From: Straminergon stramineum
Lineage: Eukaryota > Streptophyta > Bryopsida > Hypnales > Calliergonaceae
DNA length: 64,000 bases
Direction of reading: 5' to 3'
Assembly: GCA_963920665.1 (NCBI GenBank)
Contig: OY987267.1
Coordinates: 10,974,001-11,038,000 of the forward strand
Of the stretch, positions 46,477 to 59,110 are shown piece by piece. Position 1 is the stretch's first letter. Every line of letters begins with the position of its first letter. The translations under genes were made by a program, and so were the position numbers. The notes beneath the pieces are model-generated. The model was given only the letters and a program-made list of their open reading frames with translations. It was not told the DNA's origin and did no database searches.

Positions 46477-47565
46477 ATAGCTTCAATTTGTTGTATGACA
46501 CATTTTAAGTTTCTAATTTTTAATGTTGAAGAATTGAGTGGAAAGTCCATGACAAAAATTTCAATAATGAACATTTCATTTTCATTCTTCCAAAAATTGC
46601 CAAGTAGAAGTAGGTACCACATTGAAAGAAACACTAAATCACAAATACCTCCCAAATGGCATTGAAAATCACAAATCCAAACAATATGATGATTGTACCC
46701 AACTACCTAAAAGTTGTTGAACTTATTTTCCCACAATAATTGCAAAAATTGCTTTCAAAAAGAATCCTAGAAGTTATTTTTCAAAAACATACTTAGATTG
46801 CGAGCAAATCAAGATTGTCCTTATTCCTTAACTTTCTCATCTCTAATCCAAATAGAATGAATCGAATCTTTTCATCATGTGTACTAAAATTCTTTCTATA
46901 AAAAATAGAGTTTTAGAAATTTTATTTTGACTTTTCTTAAATGTTCTTCCCATTTGACCTTATGCTTTAAAGTCCCTTTGTCCCTAAGAAAAATGAATAT
47001 GGATTTTGGGTAGGCTTCTTCAATCTCAATATTTGTTGTGACTTTTTAAAACCTTACATGAAGATAGAAAAGCACATTAACTTTCTTGGAATATAATTTT
47101 CACTGGTTGAAAATAGTCCACGGGAGCTAAAATTTTGGAACAATAAGCTCAAATTTTATTTTAACAGGCTATAAAAAAACTCACAAAACATAAAAAAAGA
47201 AATTCAATAAATTTGTTTTCTATGAATTGTAGTTTTTCTTCTAAATCGGAAGGTTTTAGTCATTTGATTTGGACTCTTCATGTCAATGTAATGGTCATTA
47301 GTTGGTCTTCCACTTCCATCTTAGATGCATTATTGGTTTAGTGTTCCCTTCAATTTTTCATGTACTTCTTATTAATAATTTTAAAAAAAAATTCTTTGTG
47401 TGTGTGTGTTTTTTTCTTAAAAGACTATGAACTCAAATCTTGAATACAAAAAATTCAAAATCAGTAGTGCATACATTTCAAGCTCTATACGTGAAAAAGA
47501 AAAAAATCCCAATGAATCTAGTTGTCAATTGAGTACATGGAGGGCTGTTACATCTCACACACAAA
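46477..47565. other. AT-rich intergenic DNA
   Basis: No gene or element recognised. A short (TG)n run lies near 47,398-47,410. Confidence 0.5.
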
Positions 47566-50500
47566 TTGAACCCTAAAAATTGAATCTTTTATTGGTAATA
47601 AACATCTGAGAGGAGGTTGAGTGGCCAAAAACAAAATATAAATCTATAAAAATGCAACAGAAACCAAGGCTAGTGATGTCATGGCAAGTTAGGAAGCCAT
47701 GAGAAACACGAAGATGATGTTTTTGCTATGGGTGGAACTTTCCATACTACTTATGGTAAGGTTGGTACCCTCTAAATTGTCACTTTTTGCTATTGTGCCT
47801 AGTTCCTCTTATTAGACTGTTCACATTTCCATACTTTCTTTTTGGAAAGTAAAAGGTGGTTCTAATGCACCAAAGAATGCAACATTTGGATATTGTATGC
47901 AAAAGTTACAAGTAGTCATAGTATTTTTTGGTAGAGGTTACAATATTGTTTGTTCCACATAGGTACATATTGATTTTGGAGATGTATCTGGAGTGATGAT
48001 GTCGTTTTAGGCTCAATGGTGTATTGGGGATTGCCCACCTTACAGGACAAAACATCATAAGGGGAATGGATGTTTGCAAAATGACAATTTAGGGACTAAC
48101 TTCTCAATTGCATTTCTAAGCCCTATTTTCCTATTGTACTCCTGAAACTTGCATGGGATGGTTTGCATGTTCGTCTCAACTGCCAATTACTTGCATTGGA
48201 TGCTCCATTGCCAAGCAGTCATCCACCACCTTCTAGGAGTCCCAGGCCTCCAATGATTCCAATTGCACTTGTAGAATATCCAGAGCCTCTTCATATACCT
48301 TTAGTGCCACACCAACTCCACAAGGCTTTCAATTATATAGACGTAGACCATATTGGCGAATTTGAAGAGGAATACTTCAACAATTAAGAACAAGATCTCT
48401 AAGACAAGAATCAAGCTGCGAGGAAATTGAAGAAGACAATTTTGATGAAGGTTTATATGCTACTCATGAAGTGAGAACTTTGGAAGAATTGTAGCGGCTG
48501 CCAAATATGCTCCATAAGCCCACTTGCCTACCAAATTCTATAGTAGTCACCGCAAGCATCACAAGGACCAATTGAATGTGCAATTGGAAGTCGGAGGCAC
48601 AAACTTTAGTGCTAACAAACTCTTGAAGGATGTCACAAATATGGCAATGAGTAGGGTGCAAGAATTGTATGTAGGGGGAATGACAAGCCTTTCGAACAGC
48701 TTCATAAACTCACCATCATTACAACCAACTTCCCTGCCAAGCTGAAGTGGCTATCATAGAGGGGTATCATTGGCAAGGCAAGCCCCTAAATGGATTGAGG
48801 GAGGAGAGAACTCTAATTCTTTTGATACAAATCCCAATACACATATGGCACATGGTAGGGGACTTTGTAGACCTCGAGGGACACAATGCTATGAATAACA
48901 TGAAGTTTCTATGTTGCACTATAATCATAGTGATAGTGACTTGGACATAATTAAATTATGCCACATTAGATTTTAGTGAGGAGGAGGATATGGAGGAGAA
49001 TATTGGGGACCCAAATAGTATTAAGTATTTGTATCGCAATGCCACTTGGAATCAACAATTTTTTACATATGACCCTACTCCAAGAGAATTTATTGGGACT
49101 TCAAGTTCTAATACTCCTTGGCATGAAATTCCAATGTTCAACTATTTGTGGGAGATGTTCTGGCCCCCTTGGATTTTACGAGACATTATTGCCGAAACAA
49201 ACCGATATGCTACAACTATGAATGAGGATGGTAAAACTTATGGAGGGCCAACATGGGATCGATTGATTGTACTGGAGTTCAAAGTTTTTCTAGCTCTTAT
49301 CTTATACATGGGCATGAAGCGTCACCCCAATGTAAAATCATATTGGCACAAATGAGGTTCTTTTTTTCATTGCCCAACTATAAGTGCACTAATGTCTCGA
49401 AACTGGTTCCAATTACTAACAAAATGCTTACATGTCACCAATCCATCTAGATATGTGAGGGACAAGGCAATGCGTGGATATGATAAGATGGGCCAAATTA
49501 GATGGTTGCTTAATTCTATCTGAGAAGGATGCAAAGAGAGCATGGACTGTAGGGAAGTTTGTAATTATCAATGCAATGATGATTCGTTATAAGGGTGTGT
49601 ACTATCCTGCATGATACTACATGCCGCAAAAGCCCCAAAAGTGGGGATTGAAAGTTTGGTGTTTTGTTGATTCACTTTCAAAATTTGTTTCCAATTTTGA
49701 GATTTATTGTGGAAAAGATTCCATTGTTAATGTAGATGGAAGTGTCCCCCATAGGTGGGTTCATGGAGAAGCAAGGTTAGCTCATAACGTTGTCTTGCGT
49801 TTAGTAGCGCCAAATAAAGGCAAGGGACATGTAATTACCATGGATAATTTTTTCTCAAGCATTGTTTTATTCAAGGTGCTATTAGGGAAGAAGACATATG
49901 CAACAGGGACCATACAATGCAATTGATTAGGACTCCCACATGTGCTAAAAAATACAAAGGACTTCAATAAAAAAGCACAAGACGCAATGGATTGGTGCAT
50001 GCATAACTCTAGGCAAATTAGTGCCATTTTGTAGAAAGATAAAAAATTTGTCCTCATAATTTCTACACATGCAGTGCCTACTCAATTTCCATGCCAATTT
50101 CTTGTTGCCTCGGTTCCATGTCACAATGGATTAGGTTGCAATAACATTCAAACTTCACATGTTCAACTTGAATATACAACTGACATGCAAGAAGTCGTTG
50201 TGGCAGACCAATTACTTGCATTGTATACATATCAAACCAAATTGCACAAGTGGTGGCTCCAGATTTTCTTTTTCCTCATTGACACAACCATTGTGAATAT
50301 GTATGTGATTTACTTAGACAAGTGCAAGACAACTCGACCCTCTCATCGTCCAATGACTCATTTACAATTCAAAACTCAATTATGTGAAGTGCTCACAAGA
50401 CATTGGTAAAAGAAGAGGTAGATGGATTTGACCACTGTGCCACGTCAAAGGAGTATTTGTTACCTAGCATTTATAAATTTACATAAACCATGTGTGGTTT

Positions 50501-50699
50501 GCAATGAAGGGTCTTCTACCATCACGAAGCCTAAGACTTATTGCCTATGGTGTGGCAATAAATTCATGTGTTGGCGGAAAGGGTGTTTTCAATTATATCA
50601 CAAGAATCTCGAATGACAAGTTCTTTCACTATGAGTGTCATTTTTGCACTCTAGTTTTGAGTGGGTTTTGATATGAAAATAGCCTTGGCACTTCAAGGG
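47566..50699 (+). mobile_element. Decayed piggyBac transposon, full-length candidate
   Basis: Encloses the transposase relic. The right end is well supported: CCTTGGCACTTCAAGGG at 50,683-50,699 followed by TTAG, with about 60 subterminal bases shared with the ends at 1,926 and 51,732. The left end is a guess, based on TTGA followed by ACCCTAAAAATTG near 47,566, which resembles the ACCCTAAATGCC end at 2,703. About 3.1 kb would be a normal size for an autonomous piggyBac. Confidence 0.5.
48163..50616 (+). pseudogene. piggyBac-family (PGBD4-like) transposase, inactivated
   Basis: The best-preserved part is 48,990-50,616. The N-terminal DDE_Tnp_1_7 region (ending MGMKRHPNVKSYW) is followed in other frames by YDKMGQIRWLLNS, YMPQKPQKWGLKVW, VITMDNFFSS, KKTYATGTIQ and a C-terminal Cys/His zinc ribbon (CVVC...CLWC...CWRKGCF). 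At least two reading-frame changes and several in-frame stops break it. The expected first catalytic Asp (IDE in relatives) reads INA, the second is present (MDN), and the third (GVD) reads VVV. It is therefore doubly dead. The plus-strand frame at 48,163-48,387 probably holds the acidic N-terminus. Confidence 0.85.
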
Positions 50700-50703
50700 T
50701 TAG

Positions 50704-51479
50704 GCCATTCTTGGAAATGCTGCAACGTGGGCTAGTTGGAATTGACATGAATTTATGAGGTATGAAAAGTATTGTTACTGTGAATTTATGACAATTTTAT
50801 GATAATTTATTCTAATAAACTATCAATTTCCAAAGTGTATAAAATATTTTTAATGCTCAAATTTTATAAATACTCTATATGCAACCAATGTGTACTACTT
50901 GTAGTAATTCAATGTCTAACAAGTGACCATGTCTTATGGGTGGCATGGTTCCCAATGACCTTGTCATGGCCTATGGATGCTAGAATGTCAAACTAACTTA
51001 TGTTATATTGGTCCCTGTTGAAGAACAATGCGATGAGAGGGGGAATTTCAGCATTCCCACTATTGGGAACTCAAATGGGAACTTGGATGAAAACACATTG
51101 GGTTTAGTGGGAACATCATGGAACCCAGTTTTTGAAGTCGCCCATTGGCATTTGATATTTGGCTAATACTCTATGCCTTCGACTTTGCATAAAATTTAGG
51201 GAATATTTTTTTTTCAAATTTTCTTTTGGGATTTAATGATAAATGATTGATTCTTTCTATCTACCATTGGGATTTTTAAGATTTGAAAGAATGGGGTAGA
51301 AAAACTCATTGCAAAAAGGTGTAGTGTATTGTCATTTTTCATAACATAGTTGCATTGGAGGATATTTTTGGAAGTGTTTTAGGTCTTCAAAACCTTTGAA
51401 AATTGGTGGAAGTGTTCCTAACATAAATCAAATATATATTTGTTTTTTAAATTCAAAATCCATAGTTCAAAAAAATACC
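50704..51479. other. AT-rich spacer
   Basis: Nothing recognised between the piggyBac relic and the next terminal fragment. Confidence 0.5.
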
Positions 51480-51732
51480 ACAAATGGCGGTCAAAGTCAT
51501 CTAAAATTTCAGGGTAGCATCAAAAAAAAATTCCCCCCAACTTTAAATGCAATTATCTTTCAATCCCTATAGTCAAACTTGATGAAATTTTTATTGCATG
51601 ATCTTAGACAAGTGAAGTACAAGGTCTTATAATTAGATTCAAATAAAAAATTTGTGATTTCTTGGGTGAATGCTGCAGAAATGGCAATCTTGAGTGTTTT
51701 TTGACAAAAAAATGGCCTTGGGACTTTAGAGG
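51480..51732 (+). mobile_element. piggyBac-type terminal fragment with TTAA
   Basis: Ends CCTTGGGACTTTAGAGG directly before TTAA (51,733-51,736). Its 250 bases resemble 1,660-1,926, and its last 60 resemble the right end of the decayed transposon at 50,699. The left end was not located. Probably a solo end or a short derivative. Confidence 0.6.
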
Positions 51733-52100
51733 TTAAAGCAAATTAGAGTTTGGAGGTCTATCCCTTCCAGAACTCACATAAAACAAAGGAAATGGAGGCT
51801 CAGCCTCTAAAACTTAAGAAAATAAAAAAGAAATCACTTTGAACCCTCTCATCCTTCAAATTGCACAAATAAAACTTAAAATGAAATCGGGCCAAATCCC
51901 AACCTCAATTAGTGCTTCGACTACAATGGTAGCACGAAAACAAAAGAAGTGAAAGCAAAGTTTGGGTATGAAAATGAGAGTATTGACAACCTTGAGAAGG
52001 GAACTTTTATACATGTCCCAAGCCCCTCCCTGATTAGTTGTTGGTGGAAAACATTTACCTTCAATCTTTAAATATTTGCTAAACTACCCCAAAGTATTTT

Positions 52101-52415
52101 CACTAGAAGAAAACTGCATTTTATTTGTCAAATTTGCGTTTCACTTGACAGAAATAGTGTAGTACTCAATAGAAAAGTGTGGGCTCGATTTTATTGAGTT
52201 CTCCCTTCATAAAGCAAAATTCTGCGTTTCAACATTTCAACACAAAATTTGACAAGTACAACGCAGAATTTTGTGTTAGAATGCAAAATGCAAAATGCAA
52301 AATGCAAAATGTAGAATTTTGCGTTACAAAGGGAGAAAGCAACAAAATTGAGCCTACACTTTTCTATTGAGTAAAACACAATTTTTGACAAGTAAAACGT
52401 AGTTTTCTTCTAGTG
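52101..52415. mobile_element. CACTA-type miniature element, 315 bp, TTT duplication
   Basis: Ends CACTAGAAGAAAACT and AGTTTTCTTCTAGTG are perfect inverted repeats. The 3-bp duplication TTT is at 52,098-52,100 and 52,416-52,418. A second inner inverted repeat (ACTCAATAGAAAAGTGT with ACACTTTTCTATTGAGT) and a (CAAAATG)n run at about 52,280-52,310 lie inside. No coding capacity. Confidence 0.87.
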
Positions 52416-52418
52416 TTT

Positions 52419-55400
52419 CTAAATAATCTTTGTTTAATGGAATAAATCTTTTAGAATTCTCTTAGAATTCTCTCCATTTAGCAAATAAATCTTGACTAAA
52501 TCAAATCCAAGATCTTTTCTCAAAGATATTTTATAAATAACCTTAATTAACCTAGATATTTTGCTAATTAATCCAAATTTTTTCTAAAATTGTCTTTCTT
52601 TAGATCAAAGATGTCTTGTTGCGCAAGAAAAGAGATCTTGACCAAATCCAATCTTTGATTTTCCAAAAGATATTTGCAAAATTAATTTTGAATTACCACA
52701 AATTACAACTAAAAAATTAAACTAAGAACTGACCCTCTCTATCTTTTAGGGAACAACTCAAAATCAAAAACAAACTATGCCATCATGTTTGGAAGACCCC
52801 AATTACACTACAATCCTCTTAATCTCTGCAACCTAGGCCAATTATAAGCTTCAAATTAACTTACGATAATTCCAAAGAAAAATTAAAACTCTAACTTTTG
52901 GAATTTGCATCTTTTGAAGGAAATATTGGCCACGATTGCCTAGAATGTTTATAAGAGTAAAGAAAGACCTTTTATTTGCTCCAATTGGACACTCTGAGCT
53001 CTTGGTACGTCAATCAACCCGTTGCCAAATTATAAATTCTTTAAAAGTTCTATGTCATTGCCGATTTTGGTACTCTCGGATGTTAGAATGTCTTCAAACT
53101 TTGTGGGTCACTTTATTAGTACACAAAACCCTATCCTAATTTTTAGTGGGATTTTACCGCAACATGGGTAATTTTTAGGAATTTATGATTATGTTTAAAG
53201 GTAATTGACTTCTTATGGACTCATAGAGTCATCATGAATACTTCGAAAAAATCTGAAATTTTTTGGATAGCTTCTAAGAAACTTTAAAAACCAAAGTGTA
53301 ACACTACATTTCACTTTGCACTATTCATAGGGAAGTTAAAATTAGTAATTCCCTTTTAATTTTGACTTGAGGAGAAATCATTCTTATATCGAGGAATCTT
53401 GAAACAATTGGCTTCAATGTTAGTTCCTGACATGCTTTTAAATTTAAAAGCACCTTTTTTCATGCTCCGGTTGCTCTCCATTTACCTTATTTGTATTATG
53501 GTTCAATATTTCATAAGTTACATGCAAATAAGTAATTACTAATCTAAATTCTTCACGAATTGGATGGTGACCTTTAACAAGGCTCTCTAGACCTAAAATA
53601 GGCTTAGCCAATTTGCCACATGGACTTTGCAAGACTAGTTTAGTATAGAGAGAATACTAGGACTAGCTAATATTTTGACCTTTAATTCTCTCGGAATCAC
53701 TTAAATAGCCACTCAAACTCTCAACTACGCACTAGAAGTAGGGAAATGGAGTATTTTAGATACTTTGCATTTTTATGATGACCCCTCACTATATCAGTAG
53801 GACCTTCTATCAAATACCATTCAAAAACTTTTTTTAAATCATTTTTTACATAAATACGCTCAAAACCTAACAAAACCCCCCAAAAAGAAATCCATAAGTT
53901 CCTAGTATCAACTTGAAGGCTCACACCTTACGTATCAGTCTATGACATCTTTGGAAATGAACATAGATTTTCAGTATACCTCAAAGTTATTGTTGCCTTT
54001 ATTGTTGTTGTTACTCCAGGAAGAACCCAAGGGATCAGCCAAAATCTCCACTACAACATTTGCCTTGAACACAATCAACACATGCACAACTTTGTTAGGC
54101 ATATACTAAATAACTGAAAAAATGGTCATATTAAGACCTTAGGGCCCATGGACTGAGAGATAAGTTGTTGAAGGCAAGGATAAATATTGGCAACCCAATA
54201 GCTTGCACATCAAGAGAATATAAATTGAAAATAGGCACCAAAATGAAATCGTGTTAATTTGAGAAATGGAAATGTATGTGAGAGGCCAAAATGTATATCA
54301 CATTCTTAAAAGCGAGTCACTTTATAGTGAAGTACATGAATTTCCTCGAGAATCCATATACAATTTAAATAGTTTCTAAACTTGTATAAATATTTCTCTT
54401 CAATCAAAGGAAGTGAAAATTTTCTCGTTTATTCTAATGATTGAATATATTACTATAAAAAAAGTACAAGCTATGTGCACATGAAGCACTCTACTTTACT
54501 AAAAATGGTTTAGTGTATATAAATGACTAATCTATTAATAGTAAAAAATGGTTCACAAAGGTGATTGCCATGTACACATCAATCATTGAGCTAACCATCA
54601 ATCTTGTTCTTTGATGCCTCTTGTGCTTTCAACTTGGCCAAGCCTCTAAAGATATTCTTGTGACGAGAAGGCTTTGGTTGATCACGTACACTAAGGTAGG
54701 CATCGCAAATCCCCATCCTCAATACTCCACTGTCCTTGTTGCATTGCTTGCGATGACTTTTTGGAATCATGGAGTTGGAAGAGATCTAGAACTTCAAGGA
54801 GGTGGCTTTGGGAGCAATCTATTAATAGTGCTTATATACGGATCGAGAGTTGTAGTTGACCATGAGTCACCAGACTATTGATAGTTTGGAAGACTTGTGC
54901 GATGGGATATAGGACCAATTACAAGCAAAGACCCAACTCTCATTGATTTGGATTTTGGAAGGAAGGTACGTGTACCTGTTCTCTCTGAAGTGCGGACTCT
55001 CATCTATACTACATACACTTAGGGTGACCTTTCTCTTTCAATCTCTTCTTGCAGAATCTACTATTGGGTCACTAATTTGGAGAGGATGTTGAGCAAGTGT
55101 GTTAGGTGACAGAACTACATCCATGTGCCAAAGGTCCTCATTATCTCTTTCGACGTCTGCATACCATTTTTCTATGTCAGATCATCTCTGTTCGCAAAGT
55201 TGGCGATTGGGATCATAGTCTATTTGGAATAGACACCAGTCATTTTTTTATTTTATTTTATTTTTTCTAACGAAGCCAAACTGGCTCTTGTGGTATTTAT
55301 TTTCAATGCCCACATGGCGAGTACTCGCCTTTCATTCAAGAATTTTGTTGGTGATATTGAGTTCCACAGCTTATGTAACTGGCATTATTACCTTCAAAGC

Positions 55401-55726
55401 AGTGAAAAACTCTGGCACTTGGTGGAAATTAAAAAATGCAGAAATGGTGAAATTGTTTGAGACACATAAGGTCTTCTGGCACTTCTAAGATTTGCAATAA
55501 GGACAGGTAGGCACCTTCATTCTGTGCTAAGGATGAATTTAGGCTCCATGTCCCAAAACAAGTATAGAAGGAAGGGCAATGCACAAATTAAAATAAAATG
55601 AAATCATAAAAAGTCATTGGAAAATAGTGTGAATGGAAACAAGGGGCCATGCAAGGGCCCATCCACTCCATAGAGAGCCCTACAACAAGCTTGGATGTAA
55701 GTCTACACTAGCTAATACCACTAAGC
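52419..55726. other. AT-rich intergenic DNA with unclassified coding-like debris
   Basis: No gene supported. Around 54,900-55,480 fragments in several frames read more like protein than their surroundings, but stops are frequent and I recognise no domain. This may be an eroded transposon. Confidence 0.4.
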
Positions 55727-58700
55727 TCATAGTCCATACCGTCGATCACCTCCAGCTGCCCATTCGTTGTAAGCATCGTCATAGGGAAAGTTTTCCAAAG
55801 TGAAAATTTTTTGGGAGTACATTCCAACGATGCACTCCAAATGCATGTCCAAGGAATTTCGGAGCTTGTTCTTCAAGAAGGAAAGAGAACTGAAGCAACG
55901 CTCGTCCTCTACAAACCCCAAAACATGCACAATAGCAACCTTAGCCAATTTGGAAAACTCAAGAAAGGCTTTAACCTTCATAACTGTGCATGTGTCCAAA
56001 TAATGCCAAAGACGGGTCAATGGATTCAAGTCAAACGGGGGCTCCAAGTGCTTCTTGGAATTGTTGAGTATAGCCAACTTAAACAAACCGTGTTGAGTCT
56101 CAAGGCTATGATGGTCTAGGATAGGTGGGACCAGGTGCTTCTTGTTTGCTTCTATGAGCTTGGGCTCACGATAATATGACATCAAGGTAGCCAAGTGTTT
56201 AGGGAAGTATCCTTTAGCCTCAGCCTAAAGCCAATACTATGTGTACATAACACCGAAGGAGTCCATAATAACATGGGAAGGGAAGTGGGACTCCAATTCC
56301 CTAAGCAACTGTCTTGCTGCCCCTGTATACAACAAAGAGACCTAGTGATGTTAAAAAAAAGCCAAAAACGTATGAACAAGAATAAAATGCTCAAACAAGC
56401 AAGGGAAAAACAATAATCATTCAAAAACTGTTGTGAGCATGCCTAGACTGAAACAAGTCATGTAATCAAATGAACATGATAAATAAGTCATGTACTCAAA
56501 TGTAACCAAGAACATCATCTATTTACAAGATTTCCTACAAACTCTCACCATGTCTGCTACCTACTAACTAAGGAAAGAAGAGTAATTTAAAAAGCTTTAG
56601 CCCTACCTGTACACTCTTTTTTGACAGCAGATACTAGAGACTACAACACTTCCCGTTCTACAAGTGCATTGTCGTGGACTGCCCAGATCTTCTCGCCATT
56701 AGCCACAAATACAAGCTAGGTAGATTCGTTATTGAGGTCCGAGACCCACTACATGTGAATTTGGCTGTGGGAGCAGTCTAAAATGTTTTTAAATGCCCAA
56801 AACTCATCTGTCGCAAATGTAGTGCGATTGTCAACATAAAGAATATACAATTGGCCTTCTGCTATTTTTAGAGCAACCACAAAATTGCAGATGTAAACGT
56901 CCCTTTTTTGTGTGAACGTCACCAATAGATCCACAATTTCAAGCAATGGCATGAGTGCCGTCATGCCACAAAGTGCGTATGGATCTAGCATGAACCCCAA
57001 GCATTTCTACAAGGAAATACCAAATTGTGAAGTCAATTTTCAAGCAACCGTGTTCGAAGCGGCTTACAATCATCAAGGTTGTGCAAAAATCGAACAACCT
57101 AGATCAACAATTACAAAGCACATAACCCAAAGCTAGCACAATGTCATGATGCAAGAAGAAGATGAAGGTAAAATCAAGAATTTCCCTATTGTATTCAAAC
57201 CACAACTAGTAGGAAGTTAAACTGTGGTCTACAAATCCAAGGGACGATTAGAATCCAGTCCTAAGCCAAAACGAGGAGAGACAAGTGCAAAACCTACTGT
57301 GCTTGCTAGACAAAACTCTATAGAAGAGACAGGAGAACTTCACTTGAGCTGCATCGCTCTTTGGTGCGTCAGCCTTCATCTTAGCCAATAGAGTTCAATA
57401 ATTAGCAAGCAGCCTTTGCAGTGGCTCCAACAAAGAGACCCATCTTGTTGTTACTTGAAGCAGAGGCTTCAGTCCCTTCGTCTCCATTACCTCTGCAAGC
57501 TTTTGGTACTCCAACAAGCGTTTTGGATTCTTGCTAAAATATGCATGTGTCTTTTGGATGACTTGTTCATTGATTGCAAATATAGGCAACGTAGACAATG
57601 ACTTTGTTGCAAGGTTGCACCTATGTGCAACGCAGTGCACGCCCATGCAAAACGGCGCAAACTTTGACTGTATCTAAACTATAACTCCAATTCTTGCTCC
57701 TTGAAATATGGAAACGCCATTTGCACCAAAGCATAACAACCTCCTCGAAATTTCATCGAAAGTGAAATCACCCCCACTCTCCAGCACCTTCACAATGAGT
57801 ATTGTCAAATTGTCTACGCTAGAGCCATCCACTAAATGCTACAGAGAGATCAAATGCGGAATCCCCACATAGTTCTCCACAATGTAAGCATGAATACAAA
57901 GCCACTTGTCATTGTGTACAGAAGTCACTTCATCACATGTAAGAGCCACAAAATTTGCAGCTATAATTTTCTTCCTGATAGAGATTTTCACTAGCTGATA
58001 CTGAAAGTTCGCCATGTTCCACCCAGAGGTATCTGACCAATGCATACGGGGGAGATTCGGGACATTTAGGAAGGCATAGAGCCCCTATCTCTCCTCATAC
58101 TCCACCATTGGACGACCAGAGGACAAAATTTGATACAATGTGCTAAATTGCACAATCTTCTTTGACTTAGATGAGGAAGTGCTCATATTCACTTGTTGCA
58201 GAACTGAAGCAGGTTGTCTTGCAGAAAAATGGCGCAAATTAATTTGGTGTCTACTGGTCTTTGATACATACCATTCTCCAACCTTGACGTTGTACTTAGG
58301 CCTATCAAAAGCAACTTTTCTTCGCCCTTCATGTTTTGTCAATGTGTCCCACTTCGGACCAAGGATCTTTGTTTTTTTTTCAAAGGTCGAACAGACTATA
58401 CTCTTCACGAGGTGCACCTTCCCATCACTTCCTCGGATGGCTTCAACCCAAACCAACTTTGCAGCCCATTCGTTTTGAAAACATCGAGTGTGATCACAGT
58501 TGGTTTTGGGTTTCTTTGGTGCAGGCACCTACTGGAGGTTGTCATCTGACTCGATGTCCTCTTCTCCATTTGAGATCTCCACCAAATCGGCTCGTAGCTA
58601 AAGGTGAGCTTCGAGTGATTTATCTTCTCCAAGCCTAGATTAGCCACTGTTGCTACTACCATCATGTGATTTGGGGGTAGGCAAAGATCCCAAAAGGACT

Positions 58701-59110
58701 GTGTCTAAAGACACAACCTGTAGAGAATCAATGTTTGTAACAGATTGCATAGTTGATGTCGGCTTCGATCACGTGCTACCGAAGACAAGGGGTTGTGGGT
58801 TCAAAGAATTCTGGGAGCTTGTAAAAAACTTTGCTATTGATGCAGCCTCTTGTGCATTGCGACGGGCCTTGCTATCTTTTGGACAGGTAGCCTTCCCTTT
58901 CAATTGTCAACGCCGCTCTGCTACTGCCTTCTTCGCCTTCCGCATAGCTACACAATCTTCCTTGGTTGTAGTGACCTCAGAGGGCACTTTGTTCAACACG
59001 ATGTTGGTGTCTTCCATGAGAACTTCTTGGCAATCTGTTGTTGCGTTGGCTTGGCCTTCATTCTCCTCTATTTGAATCGAGTCTCGACTGCCACCCATTG
59101 TTGGAAACAT
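55727..59110 (-). pseudogene. hAT-family (ZNF862/KIAA1586-like) transposase relic
   Basis: Read on the minus strand from 59,110 to 55,727. An N-terminal Lys/Arg-rich segment comes first (58,907-59,110). A zinc-finger-like region follows (58,085-58,528, with NEWAAKLVWVEAIRG), then the transposase core with ALTCDEVTS (57,839-58,045) and GVHCVAHRCNLATKSL...TTRWVSLLEPL (57,395-57,646). Last is the C-terminal hAT dimerisation region (55,727-56,194) with FVEDERCFSSLSFLKNKLRN. The order matches hAT proteins of the ZNF862/KIAA1586 group. The pieces lie in different frames separated by stops. The 56,195-56,748 stretch shows no homology I recognise and may be an insertion. No terminal inverted repeats were located. 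Confidence 0.75.

Noticed and set aside
54621..55488. Possible gene fragments on the plus strand
   Set aside because: Fragments sit in several frames with frequent stops and show no domain. Recorded only as possible debris.
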